The notes: generated by a model from the letters alone, not told the origin. A DNA stretch of 28,885 bases from Ophiothrix spiculata (GCA_000969725.1 JXSR01S044447.1), one strand, 5' to 3'; shown: positions 10,474-21,935, counted from the stretch's first letter. Program-made: numbers and translations.

Positions 10474-11425
10474 TAAATATATCTACTAAGCATTTTTTGT
10501 CGTGTGTTGCTTTGTTTTTAACACAAGGAAACTTATCTTACTTTGATGGTTTGCATAAGGTGGTCTTTCTTTTACAAATATTAAGTATAGAACCTACCTA
10601 TGAAAAATGGTTCATATTGGCTCATTTGGTCAGAAATGTTAATGGAAATTGTATATGGCCTTTAGAAGCAAAGAGTGCCAAATTTAACTAAAGATATATC
10701 TTTACCCAAGTTTGGATTTTGTATATAATTATGAGACCGTACATCCCAAACCAGCCGTAAATATATCATCTTGTCATTTTCACTTTTTAAAATATTTGTA
10801 AGGATCATATTATAAGCATTGAAATGACATCTCAACGAAATTAACTGTATTTTCTGAAGTCGAGTTATTGTCCCTCAAAGGTTGTCAGGGAGTAAAATGT
10901 ATAGCTATGATAAATACATTCAAAGATCAGTAAGCCATATATTTTCTATTGAGTGTCCTCAAAATATACAAATATATTTCATATTTCCGATTAGTTTCTG
11001 GAAAGGAAACTTTGCTAGTGTTTTAAAGTAAGCACAAGGATTGCGAATCTGTAGAAAATCGATTGCGGTAAAATACGACCTTAACACGTATTTTCATCTG
11101 TAGTGCAAAATGAATTTTTGAATTAGGCTCGATTGAGATGGACGGTCACATATTATGATGCTCTACACTATAAAAATTACAAGAAAAATTACAAGGGAAA
11201 TGTTTGTACTTTTTCAGTTATATCAAGGTTTTTCATGACAGTATTACATTTGTTTGAAAAAACGGAACATGAAACAAATGATGACAGGGTGAACATTTTG
11301 CCAACTTTATATTGTGTATTAAAAACGGAGATTTGTCCATTTATTAAAATTCGAAGGGTATCTGTTTCCGTTATTTACAAATATTTTCTGTAATGTGCAA
11401 TTTTATTAAGGGATACATATTCAAA
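10474..11425. other. Stretch without gene
   Basis: No domain was recognised. The plus-strand frames at 10497-10691 and 11133-11393 are short, AT-driven and without motif. Confidence 0.5.
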
Positions 11426-11439
11426 TTATGAGATACTAA

Positions 11440-11757
11440 ATGTCTTTAAAGTATGAGATACTTAATGTCTTTGATACCTATCGTTTAAATCTTGGTATAT
11501 TCATGTTCAAACATCACACAGATGATCTACCAAGTATATTTAAGTCCTATTTTGTTAAACATGCTGAGAACCATAAATATTCAACAAGATATGCCCAAGA
11601 TTATGTAATAAACAAAACAAGGAAAACTTTTTCAAAGCAAGCTATAAGAAATAGTGGGCCCTCTCTTTGGAACTTTCTTGATAAGTCGGCCAAGCAAGCA
11701 AAAACTGTAAAGATCTTTCAAACCAAATTTAAATTTAATTTTCTTTCGACCTATTAA
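11440..11757 (+). pseudogene. LINE reverse transcriptase C-terminal fragment
   Basis: The 105-residue frame resembles the region downstream of the polymerase core in CR1/L2/Jockey-like LINE proteins. It contains FMFKHHTDDLPSIF (residues about 21-34), a YSTR stretch near residue 47, and the hallmark GPSLWNFLDK (residues about 73-82), followed by a final basic F-x-K-F stretch. The polymerase core with its FADD box and the endonuclease domain are absent, so it cannot be active. The family assignment rests on pattern memory and the clade is not resolved. Confidence 0.7.
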
Positions 11758-12035
11758 CTAAAAATTGAACATGTACCATGTAATGGTACTCAATTCACCT
11801 TTTACATCTTTTAGTACTTATTTCTTTATTTGGGCATCGTCTTGTGTTATTTATTTGTCTGTTGTTTAAGAGTTTAAATTATTTTGTTTTGCTTAAATGT
11901 GGCTGTTCTTTAGGGCATAATCGCGCCAGATCTCCTTTGGTCTTTTGATTATGTCCGCAATATCAGTGTTTTGTTATGTTTTTATTCATGTGTGTTTAAT
12001 ATGTAACATGTTTATGATTATGTATTTGATATTGA

Positions 12036-12065
12036 AATAAATGAATCTGAATCTGAATCTGAATT
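12036..12065 (+). repeat. LINE 3'-terminal AATAAA and TGAATC repeat
   Basis: AATAAA is followed directly by three to four TGAATC units. This marks the 3' boundary of the LINE copy and fixes its strand. Confidence 0.65.
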
Positions 12066-12209
12066 CCTGTAATAAACAGTATTGTAAACATTAAGTAAAT
12101 ATTCGAAGTTGACTTTGTTCAAAAATCAACTTATATAGCCGGTAGATGATTCTTTTGCACAGGTCTTTATCATTGAAAATTATTAACCTTGTCAACCCTT
12201 TTTTAAAAT

Positions 12210-12777
12210 GGTTTTCGCTCTGTATCTCAGCAATGGATAATTCAATTTAAATGAAAGTATATATTTCTAGAAGCGGATTTGCATACATGATGGTTAGGTC
12301 ATTTTTGGACCAAAATGTATAATAATTGTGGACCTAGGGTCCAAAAATCATGTTTTTGGGCAAACAAATTTACGATAAAGCTAACTAAATTTTGGTTTGG
12401 TAAAATGTTGAACCATTTTACTTGTTAGAATCTAGAAAGCAATATCTAGGAACGCATTTATCAAATTTTTGAGTGGGATATGTTGACATTTTTGGACCAA
12501 TATTTGACAATATCTCAAAAACTAAGAACAAAAAATTATGCGATCCTAGATATTGCTTTCTAGGTTCTAAAAAGTAAAACAGTTCAAAATTTTACTAAAG
12601 CAAAGTATAGTTAGTTTTCCCGTAAAATTTTGGGCATGGTTTTTGGACCTTTTTTGGACCTTCACATTTTGGTCCAAAAATGAGCTGACTATCGTGTTCA
12701 TTTGGCAAATCATCTTCTAGAAATTTATACTTTTATTTGGATTTAATCATCTGTTGTTGAGTTACAGTGCAAAAACT
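12210..12777. mobile_element. Foldback-type element, about 568 bp
   Basis: The left arm from 12210 and the right arm to 12777 are complementary over nearly their full length, meeting near 12495. Paired landmarks are TTTCTAGAAG (left) and CTTCTAGAAA (right), CTAGAAAGCAATATCTAGGA and TCCTAGATATTGCTTTCTAG, and repeated TTTTTGGACC/GGTCCAAAAA boxes. It encodes nothing. The target duplication is unclear. Confidence 0.75.
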
Positions 12778-14415
12778 ATTTCTGAAAACGAACCACATTC
12801 TATTTTGTCTGTTAAAGGTGTTATGGTCCGATTTTTCAAATTTTATTTTTTACTATCATATGAAAGATCACTTCTTAAGATGGTTCAATTTCAAATTTCA
12901 GTTAAATCGGAATAACCGTTTTGATTTTATATGCAATTTTGTATTTTCCACTTTCCTATACTTGACTGTGTCAGTAACTTTATGGTTACCATTATTTAAC
13001 ACATTTTCACTTATATTTCTACAGTGCGACATTTTTTCAGCCGTAACATTTCACATGAGTAATGAGAAAAATATGAGGAATATTTTGCCTGATACAAAAA
13101 TCTCAGAAAGTTTGAAAAAATGCTGACCCAATCGGACAGTTTTTACAATGTCCACTTACGGTGACCAGCTTTCCCGATGTAAAGAAATTGTTTGAAAGTA
13201 CTAAAATCATTCTCATCTTTAGAAAACCAACAATAATAAAAATAAATGGGAATAATATTTGGCTTATTTAATATAATTACAAAAGACCTAACGTGTATGA
13301 ATTCTTTCGCCGCCAAAAATTGAATATTATTTTTGATTTCTTGAAAATGGATAAAGTAAAACAACCGCCTCTCTCTAAAAACTTTATCCGTCAATATAAT
13401 CAATAAAGTCGTTCACAGTCATATACCTTGAAAGTCACATTTCAAATTAAATGTAAACATAATCTGCAATGTAATTGAATTTAGCCTGCAGGAGGCATTG
13501 CCACTTTAATACAGTACTTAGTCATTCAATGCCGCATTCAAGGCGACACCTAACATAAGAACCATGGAAGACATTACAGTATTACTTAGCTCATGAAAAT
13601 GCAGAACGTTGATCAGTCTGTCGGTGATTTTGTAGTGTGCTATAATTCCCAGATGTAGTGTTAGGGGCTTCACAAAGGTCTAACTCGAAAAAAAAAAATG
13701 AAATGCTTATGCTTAATACTCTTCCCAGTCAGCAATGTACTCGACTTGACATAATCTTGCGAAGCATTTCTGAGACGATATTTGTAAAATACGAGACTTA
13801 CAAACAGCCGAGAAAAATTTACTGAAATTACCGCAGAATCAATGACGTATTTACGTAATGTTACCATTACCAGCATGTATAAACGCCCTATTCCAATCGA
13901 CATGCTGACAATATGATAATGGTCTTTTATTCAAAATCTATTTCAATACAATTCTTGAGTTGTCTTCAAAGTCAAAAGTTTTGACTGTCTAATACATAAG
14001 AAAGTAAATGATATAAAGAAGTGAAAACATTGTCATATTATTCTATAGTACACATATTCTTCAAATGCTTTTCGTTAATAAAGTAAAGCAAAAATATAAA
14101 TTACTCCATAAGGATGACAATCTGCTTTTTTTTTAATCTACGTAATAATTTCAATATAGCTGTGTAGCCACAATTGGGCAATTACAATTTCTCTACATTT
14201 ACATACCATAACAGTGATTTAAGGTTGTGTAATCTTTAAATGATCACATATAATATTTGTTCTAATGTCGAGGAAAAGTCACAGTGTAAACGCACCTTAA
14301 ACTTTAAAAAGTTTAAAGATCTGCGCCACTTCTGATACTTAAATGGTTTAATGTCATTTTAATATTTTGGACCCGCAACGTAAAAAAGTTTTGTTTTTTT
14401 ACTTGAACTTTTTGA
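12778..14415. other. Long stretch without gene
   Basis: No domain was recognised in the short frames at 12767-13126, 13143-13403 or 13670-13903. At about 13467-13490, CTGCAATGTAATTGAATTTAGCCTG resembles block Q at 2703-2728 (given here as an alignment, not an exact match). This suggests that a much diverged Q copy begins near here and runs into block D. A small perfect hairpin of AAACTTT/AAAGTTT lies at about 14299-14315. Confidence 0.45.
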
Positions 14416-14994
14416 AATTAGAGTGTAGTGCATGCATGTGTTAAAATTGGAGGTGATAAATTAGCTTTGAATAAACATTTGGGCATACGGTCTGACAACA
14501 GACTGATGGTAAGACAACGTAATTCATTGCTAGTGTTAATTCACAAAGTAAGAAATAATAACAGTATATAATACTGATAGAAGCTAAAACACCTTTCAGG
14601 TGAAAGATATGCTAGGAACATGACCGATGAATCCGACCCATGCCTTTAATTCAGTTGAATATTCTTTTGAAAATTTCTAGAAAGAAATCAATAAATCGTG
14701 CATTAAGATTTCTTTTTAAAACCAGATTGCCAAGGCTCGTTTGAGTATGTTATCGGTGATGTTGAATGTTTGTGCGGTTTGAAATGTCACAGAATGTAAC
14801 CTTGACCTCAAAGGGATTGTTCATGATTTTCCAAAATTTAAAAAAAGACTACAAAATTATTAATTTGTACCTACTGAATAGTGCAAATACAATTAAAAAT
14901 TAGAAATCAACATATTTTTTGTATTATTTTCGATGACCAATGATGACAAGTATCCATTTATTCGAGTTTCGTATTTCATTGTTTCTGGAATTTT
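14416..14994. repeat. Duplicated block D, copy 1
   Basis: Positions 14416-14690 align with 15065-15261, and 14722-14994 with 16374-16648. The start also resembles Q at 4110 and 28510 (GTGCATGCATG then AAAATTGGAGGTGA), so D is probably a diverged relative of the end of Q. Confidence 0.75.
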
Positions 14995-15064
14995 ATATAA
15001 TAAATTTAATTTTAAATTTTTGAATTGTTTAACATTGTTTAACCTTTTTCTTAAATCAGTGTAA

Positions 15065-15261
15065 TTTAGAGTGTATTGCATGCATATGTTAAAAATGGAG
15101 GTGATAAAGTACCTTTGAATGTGCATACGGTCAGACAACAGAATGATGATAGATGCTTAAACACCTTTCAAGTGACAGATATGCTAGAAACATGACCGAT
15201 TAATCAGAACCATGCCTTCAATTTAGCTGAATATTCTTTTGAAAATTTCTAGGGAAACATC
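15065..15261. repeat. Block D, copy 2, left part
   Basis: Aligns with 14416-14690, lacking about 70 internal bases. Shared landmarks include GCATACGGTC, CATGACCGAT and TTTTGAAAATTTCTAG. It is cut at the assembly gap. Confidence 0.75.
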
Positions 15262-15339
15262 NNNNNNNNNNNNNNNNNNNNNNNNNNNNNNNNNNNNNNN
15301 NNNNNNNNNNNNNNNNNNNNNNNNNNNNNNNNNNNNNNN
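15262..15339. other. Assembly gap, 78 N
   Basis: A run of N at the junction of block D copy 2 and the LINE 3' end. The 3' terminus of the LINE and its flank are therefore unseen. An open frame that crosses the gap (15218-15628, minus) is an artefact. Confidence 0.99.
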
Positions 15340-16373
15340 AGGGAATACACAGTGATGCATAAACATTTAAAAACCAGCAAGTAGGCTGGGATAAACAGGT
15401 GTTAAACACCTCTAGAACCATCCCACCTAAGACCAAAACAAAAATTAAGGGCAAACTGAATGGATCTGCAATTTGGACAATGGCAAGCAGAAATCCATGT
15501 ACAAACATTAGATGAAATGAAATTTGATTGGAATTTAGTTTGCAAAAAAATGAAAACATGACCTTTGAAGGCAGAAGTGGAATTGCAAGCCCTAATAACT
15601 TGTGGTAGCTGATTCCACAGAGGAACAATTCGGTTGAAAAAAGAATCTTTATGAGATTCAGTTTTACATCTATGAGAAATCAAAGAAAAAGGATCAGAAG
15701 ATAGTCTTGTGGTGGGACGAATCTTTTGGTGATCAGCATTAAAAATCACATACTCATCAACATTAATATCATACTACCTCATTTTACATCTATGAAAGAA
15801 AGTGAGGTCACATAATTCACGTCTAAATGAGAGTGGAAGCATATCAAGACTTAAAAGACTTTCTTTATAGCCCATGTCAGGATAGTGCATGATGAACTTG
15901 GTAGCTCGTCTCTGGACACTCTCAATAAGATTGATATTGTGCTTAGAGATGCCACTCCAGAGACAGCTACCATATTCAAGGTCACTCCTGACAAGGGCAT
16001 TATAAAGAGTCTTCGTAACTTTAGTTGGTGCATTGTAGCCAACAGTTCTCATTATCATCCCCATTTTCCTGTTGCTCTTTTTGACAACTCTGTTGACATG
16101 GGAATTCCAATCTAATTTGGAAGAAATATCAACACCAAGATCTTTAATGGTATCAACTTTCTCAAGAACTATGCCGTTCATCTTGTAGGCAAATGAAATT
16201 GGTTTTAATCGCCTAGACATAGAAATAATCTGACATTTAGAAGAGTGAAAGTTGAGGTCCCATGTCAGGCTCCATTTGTACAAGGCATCCAGATTTTTTT
16301 GGAGAAACCTGCAATCGGAAATATTGTTGATAATTTTACAACATTTAGAGTCATCGGCAAAAAGAGCAAAACA
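15340..16373 (-). mobile_element. LINE (CR1/Jockey-like) fragment inserted in block D
   Basis: A minus-strand insertion splits the second D copy. Its 5' edge on the minus strand is at about 16373, directly abutting D sequence CTAGATTGACAAGG. It is truncated inside the reverse transcriptase core, so the endonuclease and the N-terminal polymerase motifs are missing. The 3' end is lost in the N gap. Confidence 0.75.
15402..16370 (-). pseudogene. LINE reverse transcriptase, C-terminal half
   Basis: Non-LTR reverse transcriptase remnant that once copied element RNA at the target site. The frame shows the catalytic box FADD (16350-16361), then a WSLTWDLNFHSSKC stretch, a DLGV box, the LEYGSCLW box and QRRATKFI, all usual for CR1/Jockey-type proteins after the polymerase core. 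A single in-frame TAG (15774-15776) interrupts it. The same frame then continues as a C-terminal part with SFFNRIVPLWNQLP. There is no other frameshift, so decay is modest. The 5' part (endonuclease, fingers) is absent and the copy is inactive. Confidence 0.8.
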
Positions 16374-16648
16374 CTAGATTGACAAGGCTCGTTAGGGTAT
16401 GTCATCGGTGATGTTGAATGTTTGTACGGGTTGAAATGTCACCGAACGTAATCTTAACCTGAAATGGATTGTTCATGATTTTCCAAAATTTGAAAAATAC
16501 TAAAAAATCATTAATTTGTACCTATACTGAATAGTGCAATTACAATTAAAATTTAGAAATCAGCATATTATTTTTGTATTATTTTCGATGACCAATGATG
16601 ACAATTCTCCATTTATTCGAGTTTCGTATTTCATTGTTTCTGGAATTT
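16374..16648. repeat. Block D, copy 2, right part
   Basis: Aligns with 14722-14994 through GATTGTTCATGATTTTCC, CGATGACCAATGATGACA and TTCGTATTTCATTGTTTC. It lies about 1.65 kb from copy 1. Confidence 0.8.
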
Positions 16649-16944
16649 AATCTGATAATTTGTTCCTAGGTGATTATTTAAATGATTTTGTGTCATAAAT
16701 TTGTCAAAATATCAATTTTCAGTTTATATAGAAAATTGCAAATACATTTGCTCCTCTTTTAATATGCTATATTATTAAACATTCAGTATGGATTTTCATA
16801 AGCACACTCTGAGTCTGTTTGAATCGGTTCTTTATCGTTCCTCATAATGCAATTTTAACATTTTTAATCTGAAATTAAAAAAAGAATTAAAATGACGGAC
16901 TTATTTTAACTAAACCTATGTTTTTTAAATGTTCAAATCAAAAT
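16649..16944. other. Stretch without gene
   Basis: AT-rich sequence between D and R. No frame, repeat partner or inverted repeat was seen. Confidence 0.5.
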
Positions 16945-17436
16945 CTCTATTTGTATTTTTAATGTCAGAAAAAAAAAATCCGTATTGTTTAAAATATTTC
17001 TACTGTTTCGCGTCATTTTTTTGACCTGTGATGGTGACCAATTTCAAAATGGTTTATGCTATGAAGTTCAGATTTGACGAAATTTAGATGACCAATTGAT
17101 GGAAACCTTTTAAAAATATGTCATATATATTCTAATTTTCTGTTTAAAAGAAACATGATACATGCATAGATCCATTGTGCTATTTGCACAATTTTTACAA
17201 TGATACCAGTTTTGTTCAACTTTGTGTCAAAATATCCCCAGTCAGATTTCAATTTTAATCTAGTCAAAGTCTGAATACGCAGATTACATTCAATGTAAGA
17301 AGACACTACTTCATAAACATGTAATAACACAGAACGTGATTCCTTCAGGCGTATCATGTTCCCGTGGCGGATGTATGACATATAATCATCGCTCTTTATT
17401 TTGATATGGAACCTCTTAGGGAAATGTTGTTGCATC
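16945..17436. repeat. Dispersed repeat R, full-length copy
   Basis: Aligns with 23911-24620 (which carries a 219-bp insert). Its right half also aligns with 4761-4982 and 23437-23670. It serves as the uninterrupted reference: at 17112-17125 it reads TTAAAAATATGTCA, the empty target of the MITE in the other copy. The minus-strand frame at 17121-17435 is partly retained at 24315-24575 but is broken in the other copies, so it is not called. Confidence 0.85.
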
Positions 17437-18416
17437 TTTTCATCTTTCTGTTGTTATCTCTCATATGTGCAAATTGAAGTATTACATTGGTAGATTTCTG
17501 TAACTTTTTTTATAAACAATTTAGATATGTATAGATACAATCTTGCACTTTATCCAATGCTAAAAATTCAATGCACTGTTTTTAATCATCGCAATAAACA
17601 TTATTTTTAAGGCTACAGTCCCTAAAAACGTCTCGTTTGGCTGAATGTCATGTTTACGGCAAGTTTTTACCTACATACACCTATCAGAATATCACAATTT
17701 CTGTCGTACATTTTAAAAAAAATCTGTAGTTTATACATGGAACTTTACTAGTGATTTCACGTCCATTATCAAGGTCAAAATGACGCCTAAAGGCTACTTC
17801 GAAAGAGTTGACCCTTTTTCGTCGAAATCTCATAAATTCATGATGTTTGAACAATTCTACTGGTTTTCTACATAAATATGTATTTACTTGTAATAAGAGA
17901 TTTCGGGAAATGCATATTTTCTTGTTTCAGACAGAGTAAAGAAGTAAATAATTCTTTGGATGTAAATGCAAAATATTAGCATTAACCGAGTTCTCAATCT
18001 GTAATGCTTTCCAAAAAAAAAACGCGAAATAAAAATGCCGTTGAAGGTTTTAGACTTCTCACGGTGCCTTTAAATCCTTCTTAACAATTCCGAATCAGTT
18101 CAATATCTTTGCTGAGTATTTGCAAGTCCTTTGCCGACTCTTTTCAGAAACTTTTGCGATGTCACAATAGTTACTACAACACCACTCACCACAAATTTTC
18201 AAAACGTTTAAGACTGACTGTTTTATCGTAAGGGTATGTGGACTGATGTTTCATGTGTTTTATGCGCTGCAAGATAGGCACTTGATTGGAACCCAATTAA
18301 TGCAAACGGATAAAGTGCTTGGTGGCAGTCCGATATGATTGGATGTGTTTGTTTCCTAATATTTAAAATGATGTTTTTTTGTATTTTGGGGACACTAAGT
18401 GTCAGTAATCTTTTGT
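17437..18416. other. Stretch without gene
   Basis: Weak similarity of the first 80 bases to 23665-23735 extends the R family. The rest is anonymous. A possible short inverted pair (AAGGCTACAGT at about 17610 and ACGGTGCCTT at about 18061) is too weak to call. Confidence 0.45.
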
Positions 18417-18915
18417 CCTTTGCATGGGCAATTCTTTCTCAAACCTTTCTAGATGTTTCCTGATCTCCTTTGAATCGGCAATGCTTTCTCGATCCTTTCG
18501 CGATGTTTTCATCTCCTTTGAGTCAGCAATGCTCTTTCGAAACGTTTTTGATTTTTTCTTATCTTCTTTGCATGGGCGATACTTTATCGAACCTTTCACA
18601 ATGGTTTGTTATCGCCTTTGCATCGTTAATGCTTTCTTGAATCTTTTAAGATGTTTTCATGTATCTTTTGCATCGGCAATAATTTCTCGAACCTTTCGCG
18701 ATGTTTTCTTATCTGTGCATTGATAATGCTTGTCGAACCTTCCACGATGTTTTCATATCTCTTTTGCATCGGCAATGCTTTCTCGAACCCTTAACAGTGT
18801 TTTCATAATTATCTCCTTTGCATCGGCAATGCTTTCTCGAATCTGCAAAGGTGTTTTGTTATATTTTTTTGTATAGACAATGTTTCGCGATGCTCTTGTC
18901 TCTTCTGCACCATAA
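18417..18915. repeat. 50-bp minisatellite array, copy 2
   Basis: Same unit as 1-478, about ten degenerate copies (for example GCATCGGCAATGCTTTCTCG). It ends at about 18915 and is followed by the same spacer and tetranucleotide repeat. Short frames on both strands here are repeat by-products. Confidence 0.85.
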
Positions 18916-19146
18916 ATTATTTTGTGATTTTATAATTTTTTTTCGCATGATTGTATGTTTTTTTGTAAATTACTGTATAATTCAGTCCATGTGATTTTTA
19001 TAAACATTTAGTAAATGAATGAAGGAATGAAGGAGAGAAGGAACGAACGAACGAAGGAATGAATGAAGGAGGGAATGAATACTCAATTTACATAAGTAAA
19101 ACATGAGACGGGGTCTCACATATAGGCACCAAAGAACAGTCAGCTT
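18916..19146. repeat. Composite repeat tail with GAAT/GAAG microsatellite
   Basis: A spacer with AT-rich runs is followed by GAAT, GAAG and GAAC tetranucleotides at 19012-19078. GAATACTCAATTTAC and CAAAGAACAGTCAGCTTTG come next. It matches 479-684 in order. The homology ends at about 19146. Confidence 0.8.
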
Positions 19147-19397
19147 TGATACCATGTTATAAATGACACAGTATTATACATGTATATTTTAATAACCGCA
19201 ACTTAAAGTTAAAAAACAGTTGAAACTGCAAAGTGGCAATACTGAGTGCTAGTTCCAAAGGCAATGCGTTATGTTATAGCAATATATTGAACTATAGCGT
19301 TTAACAAAACTCGATTCTTGATATTGAGTTACTTTTCGAGTAACTAAATGGCAAAGGTGCAGATATCGTCAACATCCATATCACCATATGATTGCCC
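19147..19397. other. Short stretch without gene
   Basis: Anonymous sequence between the composite repeat and block O. Confidence 0.4.
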
Positions 19398-20570
19398 AGA
19401 TATACCACACATACCTGTTACTTTTTATATAAATGTGAATTGATGAGAAAAATGCTTTTGATTCAACAAAAATACAACTTGGCTGTTGACTGCCATTTAA
19501 TGCATATATGACAATATAATAAGATATATATACACATTATAGGTTTTTAAAATATATCTGGGTTATATATATGCAAACTAGATTTGAATACACGATCCAT
19601 TTCCATCATGGTACACATTATAGGAAAATAAACACCATTAAAGCAGGGCAAACAAAGTCTAAAATCAAGCAAGTACGTCATATCTGTGTCAGATAGCAAT
19701 ATTAGAATCACGAAATTCATGTAAAACTTCTAGATATGAATTTCTTATATCCTAGATGACAGACATGCAATGCCTTTATCTGAATAAAGTTTATTGCAAA
19801 ATTAAATATATCAGTAGTAGATCACCTTTTTAGAAGATAGAGAACTCTCCATCAGGATTGTATTATATATTTTGATTGCTTTTCTATTCTGGTTTTGGAA
19901 TCCTGATTAAATGACAAAATTAGTAATGTAGGAATGTATGCTTCCAATTTGATTTGTCTATGACATTTCAGGAATATGTTTTGTCAAAAATGTCAATAAT
20001 TGCAATGTCTACAGCCTGACATTGTGCATCAGGTTATTCTCCCCTGGAATAACGTTAAGTGTTGATTCACTGTCCCAAAAGACTTTCCACAATTCAAAAC
20101 AACAGAAAATGCAAACCAAATTGCCGCTTACTTACATTTTGGAAGTAGACATTGCACGTTTCGGGTTACATAGGAAAAGCCATAATAAAGTTCAGCATTA
20201 TATTTGAATTAGTTGAGAAAATATGCATAGGAATAAGTATAAAAACATGTCGATGATTTGTCAAGTGCGCCTTACATATAAATTCAAATGGCGGGAAAGT
20301 TTCAAGTAAAGGTCGACAACCACGATTTCAGAATTGAATCATAAGATTTTCTTCGTAGACATTGTAGGGAAAGTTTCTAAAAGTATTTTACGGTAAATAT
20401 AACATTTCATAAAAAATCGAAAACATACAATTTGAAACCATTGATGTTTTGGATCGTCAATGAAACATATTTTTAGAAGCATCTCATTCCAGAATGTCAT
20501 GTTGATGTTATGGTTGTGTCTATTGTTTTCTGATCACGTATTTTAATGTCAAACCGTGTCAAAACTGGTA
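19398..20570. repeat. Duplicated blocks O and P, copy B
   Basis: O (19398-19853) matches 24626-25103 and P (19854-20568) matches 1557-2267 and 25104-25815. The copy ends at CTGGTA, where the MITE entered. The 61-codon plus-strand frame at 20022-20207 is stopped in the other P copies and is not called. Confidence 0.85.
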
Positions 20571-20908
20571 TACAGGGTGTCCAAAAAACACCTTACAATC
20601 TTTACGTGTAATTTTCTTGGGTTTAATGGATAGCCAGAAAGTATGTAAAGGTTGCATTATAGCCAATGATTTGATCTTTTAGACACCGTTAGTTTCATTT
20701 CAATCGGTAGTGAAATAAAAGTTATGTTTTATCAAATATTGAGTGAGCAGATCAATGACAATACTCAATTGGGCTTCATTCAAGGAGAACTTAGAAAATC
20801 GTGAAATTGGACCAGTCAATTTTACATCCAAGTATTTGACAAATAATAACTTTTGTTGTACACAACCGATTGAAATGAAACAAACAGTATCTAAAAGTTG
20901 ATTTCAAG

Positions 20909-21833
20909 TGTTACGACCCAAAACAAGGATCAAGGTCAGAATTAACCTTTCGGGTTCGAGCTAAAAGCAAAGCAAGAATAAATACACTGTTAGTCAGGAT
21001 TTTATCAAATAAACAAACAATTTATTTACACAAACAATTTAACAGTGTAACTGTCTTATCTACGGTTTTGTTTACTCACGAGTGGCTTCTGACTTGAACA
21101 AGCTAGCTAATAATATTCCACGGTAAAGTCCTTTATGACATCTGTACAAATGTCCACAAATCTAGATCCAAAACGGTACAAAATGTCCGATAACTCCTTC
21201 CGAATAGTGTTCAATATCAGTCAATGTAAAATTCGTCTTCTTGCAATCTCAAACTCCTTGTCCACAGTTAATATAAAATCGATTCACGATCCAGCGACTA
21301 AACTTCTCCACTATAACAGCTATGCATAAAGTACTCCAAAAAGTTCCCAAAACTCCATCCACTCTTCCTTTATCTTCTCTAAAATATCTCAATGATATAA
21401 CTTCAATAGCTGACTAAAGTAATAGCTAACTTCAAAGCTGACTGACTCCAAATATACAAATCCATCTCCTTTTATACTCATTTATATCTATCTGGAAAAC
21501 CCTCTTAATTCCACACCATTCTAGCAAACACAATCTAGAATATTCATTTGGCCACTCCAATCTAACCCATGTCTCAGGTACATCAAAACAAACCACTTCA
21601 GTTTCACACCTGAACAAAAGCCCTATTGTTATTTCAAGTAGGGACTTCCCCTTAATGTACACAATCAATTATAAGTGAAGTGTTTATGCATTGTTTTGCA
21701 ATGAGTCATCACTCTAGACGCGTGCAGATGCACGAAGAAGCACAAAGGTCGTGTGCCACTCTCTTTAATGGCCATTTAAATATTATGTTTGACTTATGGT
21801 AATAAAATATTACATATTCAGGGGCATGTAACA
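20909..21833 (-). mobile_element. Solo LTR, Gypsy-like, 925 bp
   Basis: Begins TGTTACG and ends TGTAACA (TG...CA), flanked by direct CAAG at 20905-20908 and 21834-21837. The related MITE copy has one uninterrupted CAAG at 26577-26580, which confirms the boundaries. A TATA box (TATAAAAGG, 21468-21476) and an AATAAA (21021-21026) on the minus strand set the orientation. No internal gag/pol region is present, so the body was probably lost by recombination between LTRs. Frames at 21135-21329 and 21432-21668 are not genes. Confidence 0.85.
21468..21476 (-). promoter_or_regulatory. Putative LTR TATA box
   Basis: TATAAAAGG on the minus strand, about 357 bp from the LTR's 5' end, is a plausible U3 promoter position. 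GGAGTCAGTCAGC some 20 to 30 bp downstream could hold the start site. The inference comes from sequence only. Confidence 0.5.
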
Positions 21834-21935
21834 CAAGGGCTATAAAAAATAATCTTTCCATACTTTCTAACTATGCGTTAAACCCAAGAAAATTACACGG
21901 CAAATATTGTAAGGTTTTTTCTGGGACACCCTGTA

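Larger units (their letters stand above)
11426..12066 (+). mobile_element. 5'-truncated LINE 3' end
   Basis: A reverse transcriptase C-terminal remnant (11440-11757) is followed by about 280 bp of untranslated sequence. That ends with AATAAA at 12036-12041 and a short hexamer repeat TGAATC (12042-12065). A 3' end with a short tandem repeat instead of poly-A fits CR1/L2-like LINEs. All upstream parts of the element are missing, as expected from 5' truncation on insertion. Confidence 0.7.
20573..21933. mobile_element. TA-flanked MITE, interrupted by a solo LTR
   Basis: Terminal inverted repeats of about 95 bp start with CAGGGTGTCC (20573) and end with GGACACCCTG (21933), with TA on both sides. 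Short ends beginning CAGGGTGTCC plus TA duplication fit Tc1/mariner-type non-autonomous elements. Without the nested LTR and one target copy it is about 432 bp. The related copy at 26064-26674 has about 190 bp more inside, so this copy is also internally deleted. No transposase is encoded. Confidence 0.85.

Noticed and set aside
12767-13126. 119-codon plus-strand frame rich in F and L
   Set aside because: AT-driven composition, no motif, and it starts at the edge of a foldback element. I cannot support it as a gene.
15218-15628. 136-codon minus-strand frame
   Set aside because: It runs across the N gap and is out of frame with the LINE reverse transcriptase.
15885-16115. 76-codon plus-strand frame
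   Set aside because: Antisense shadow of the LINE reverse transcriptase relic.
17121-17435. 104-codon minus-strand frame in repeat R, partly kept at 24315-24575
   Set aside because: It is broken in the other two R copies, and its overlap with the MITE target region points to chance.
17610-18072. Possible MITE with AAGGC...GCCTT ends near TTAA
   Set aside because: Only about ten bases of weak inverted match and no clean target duplication.
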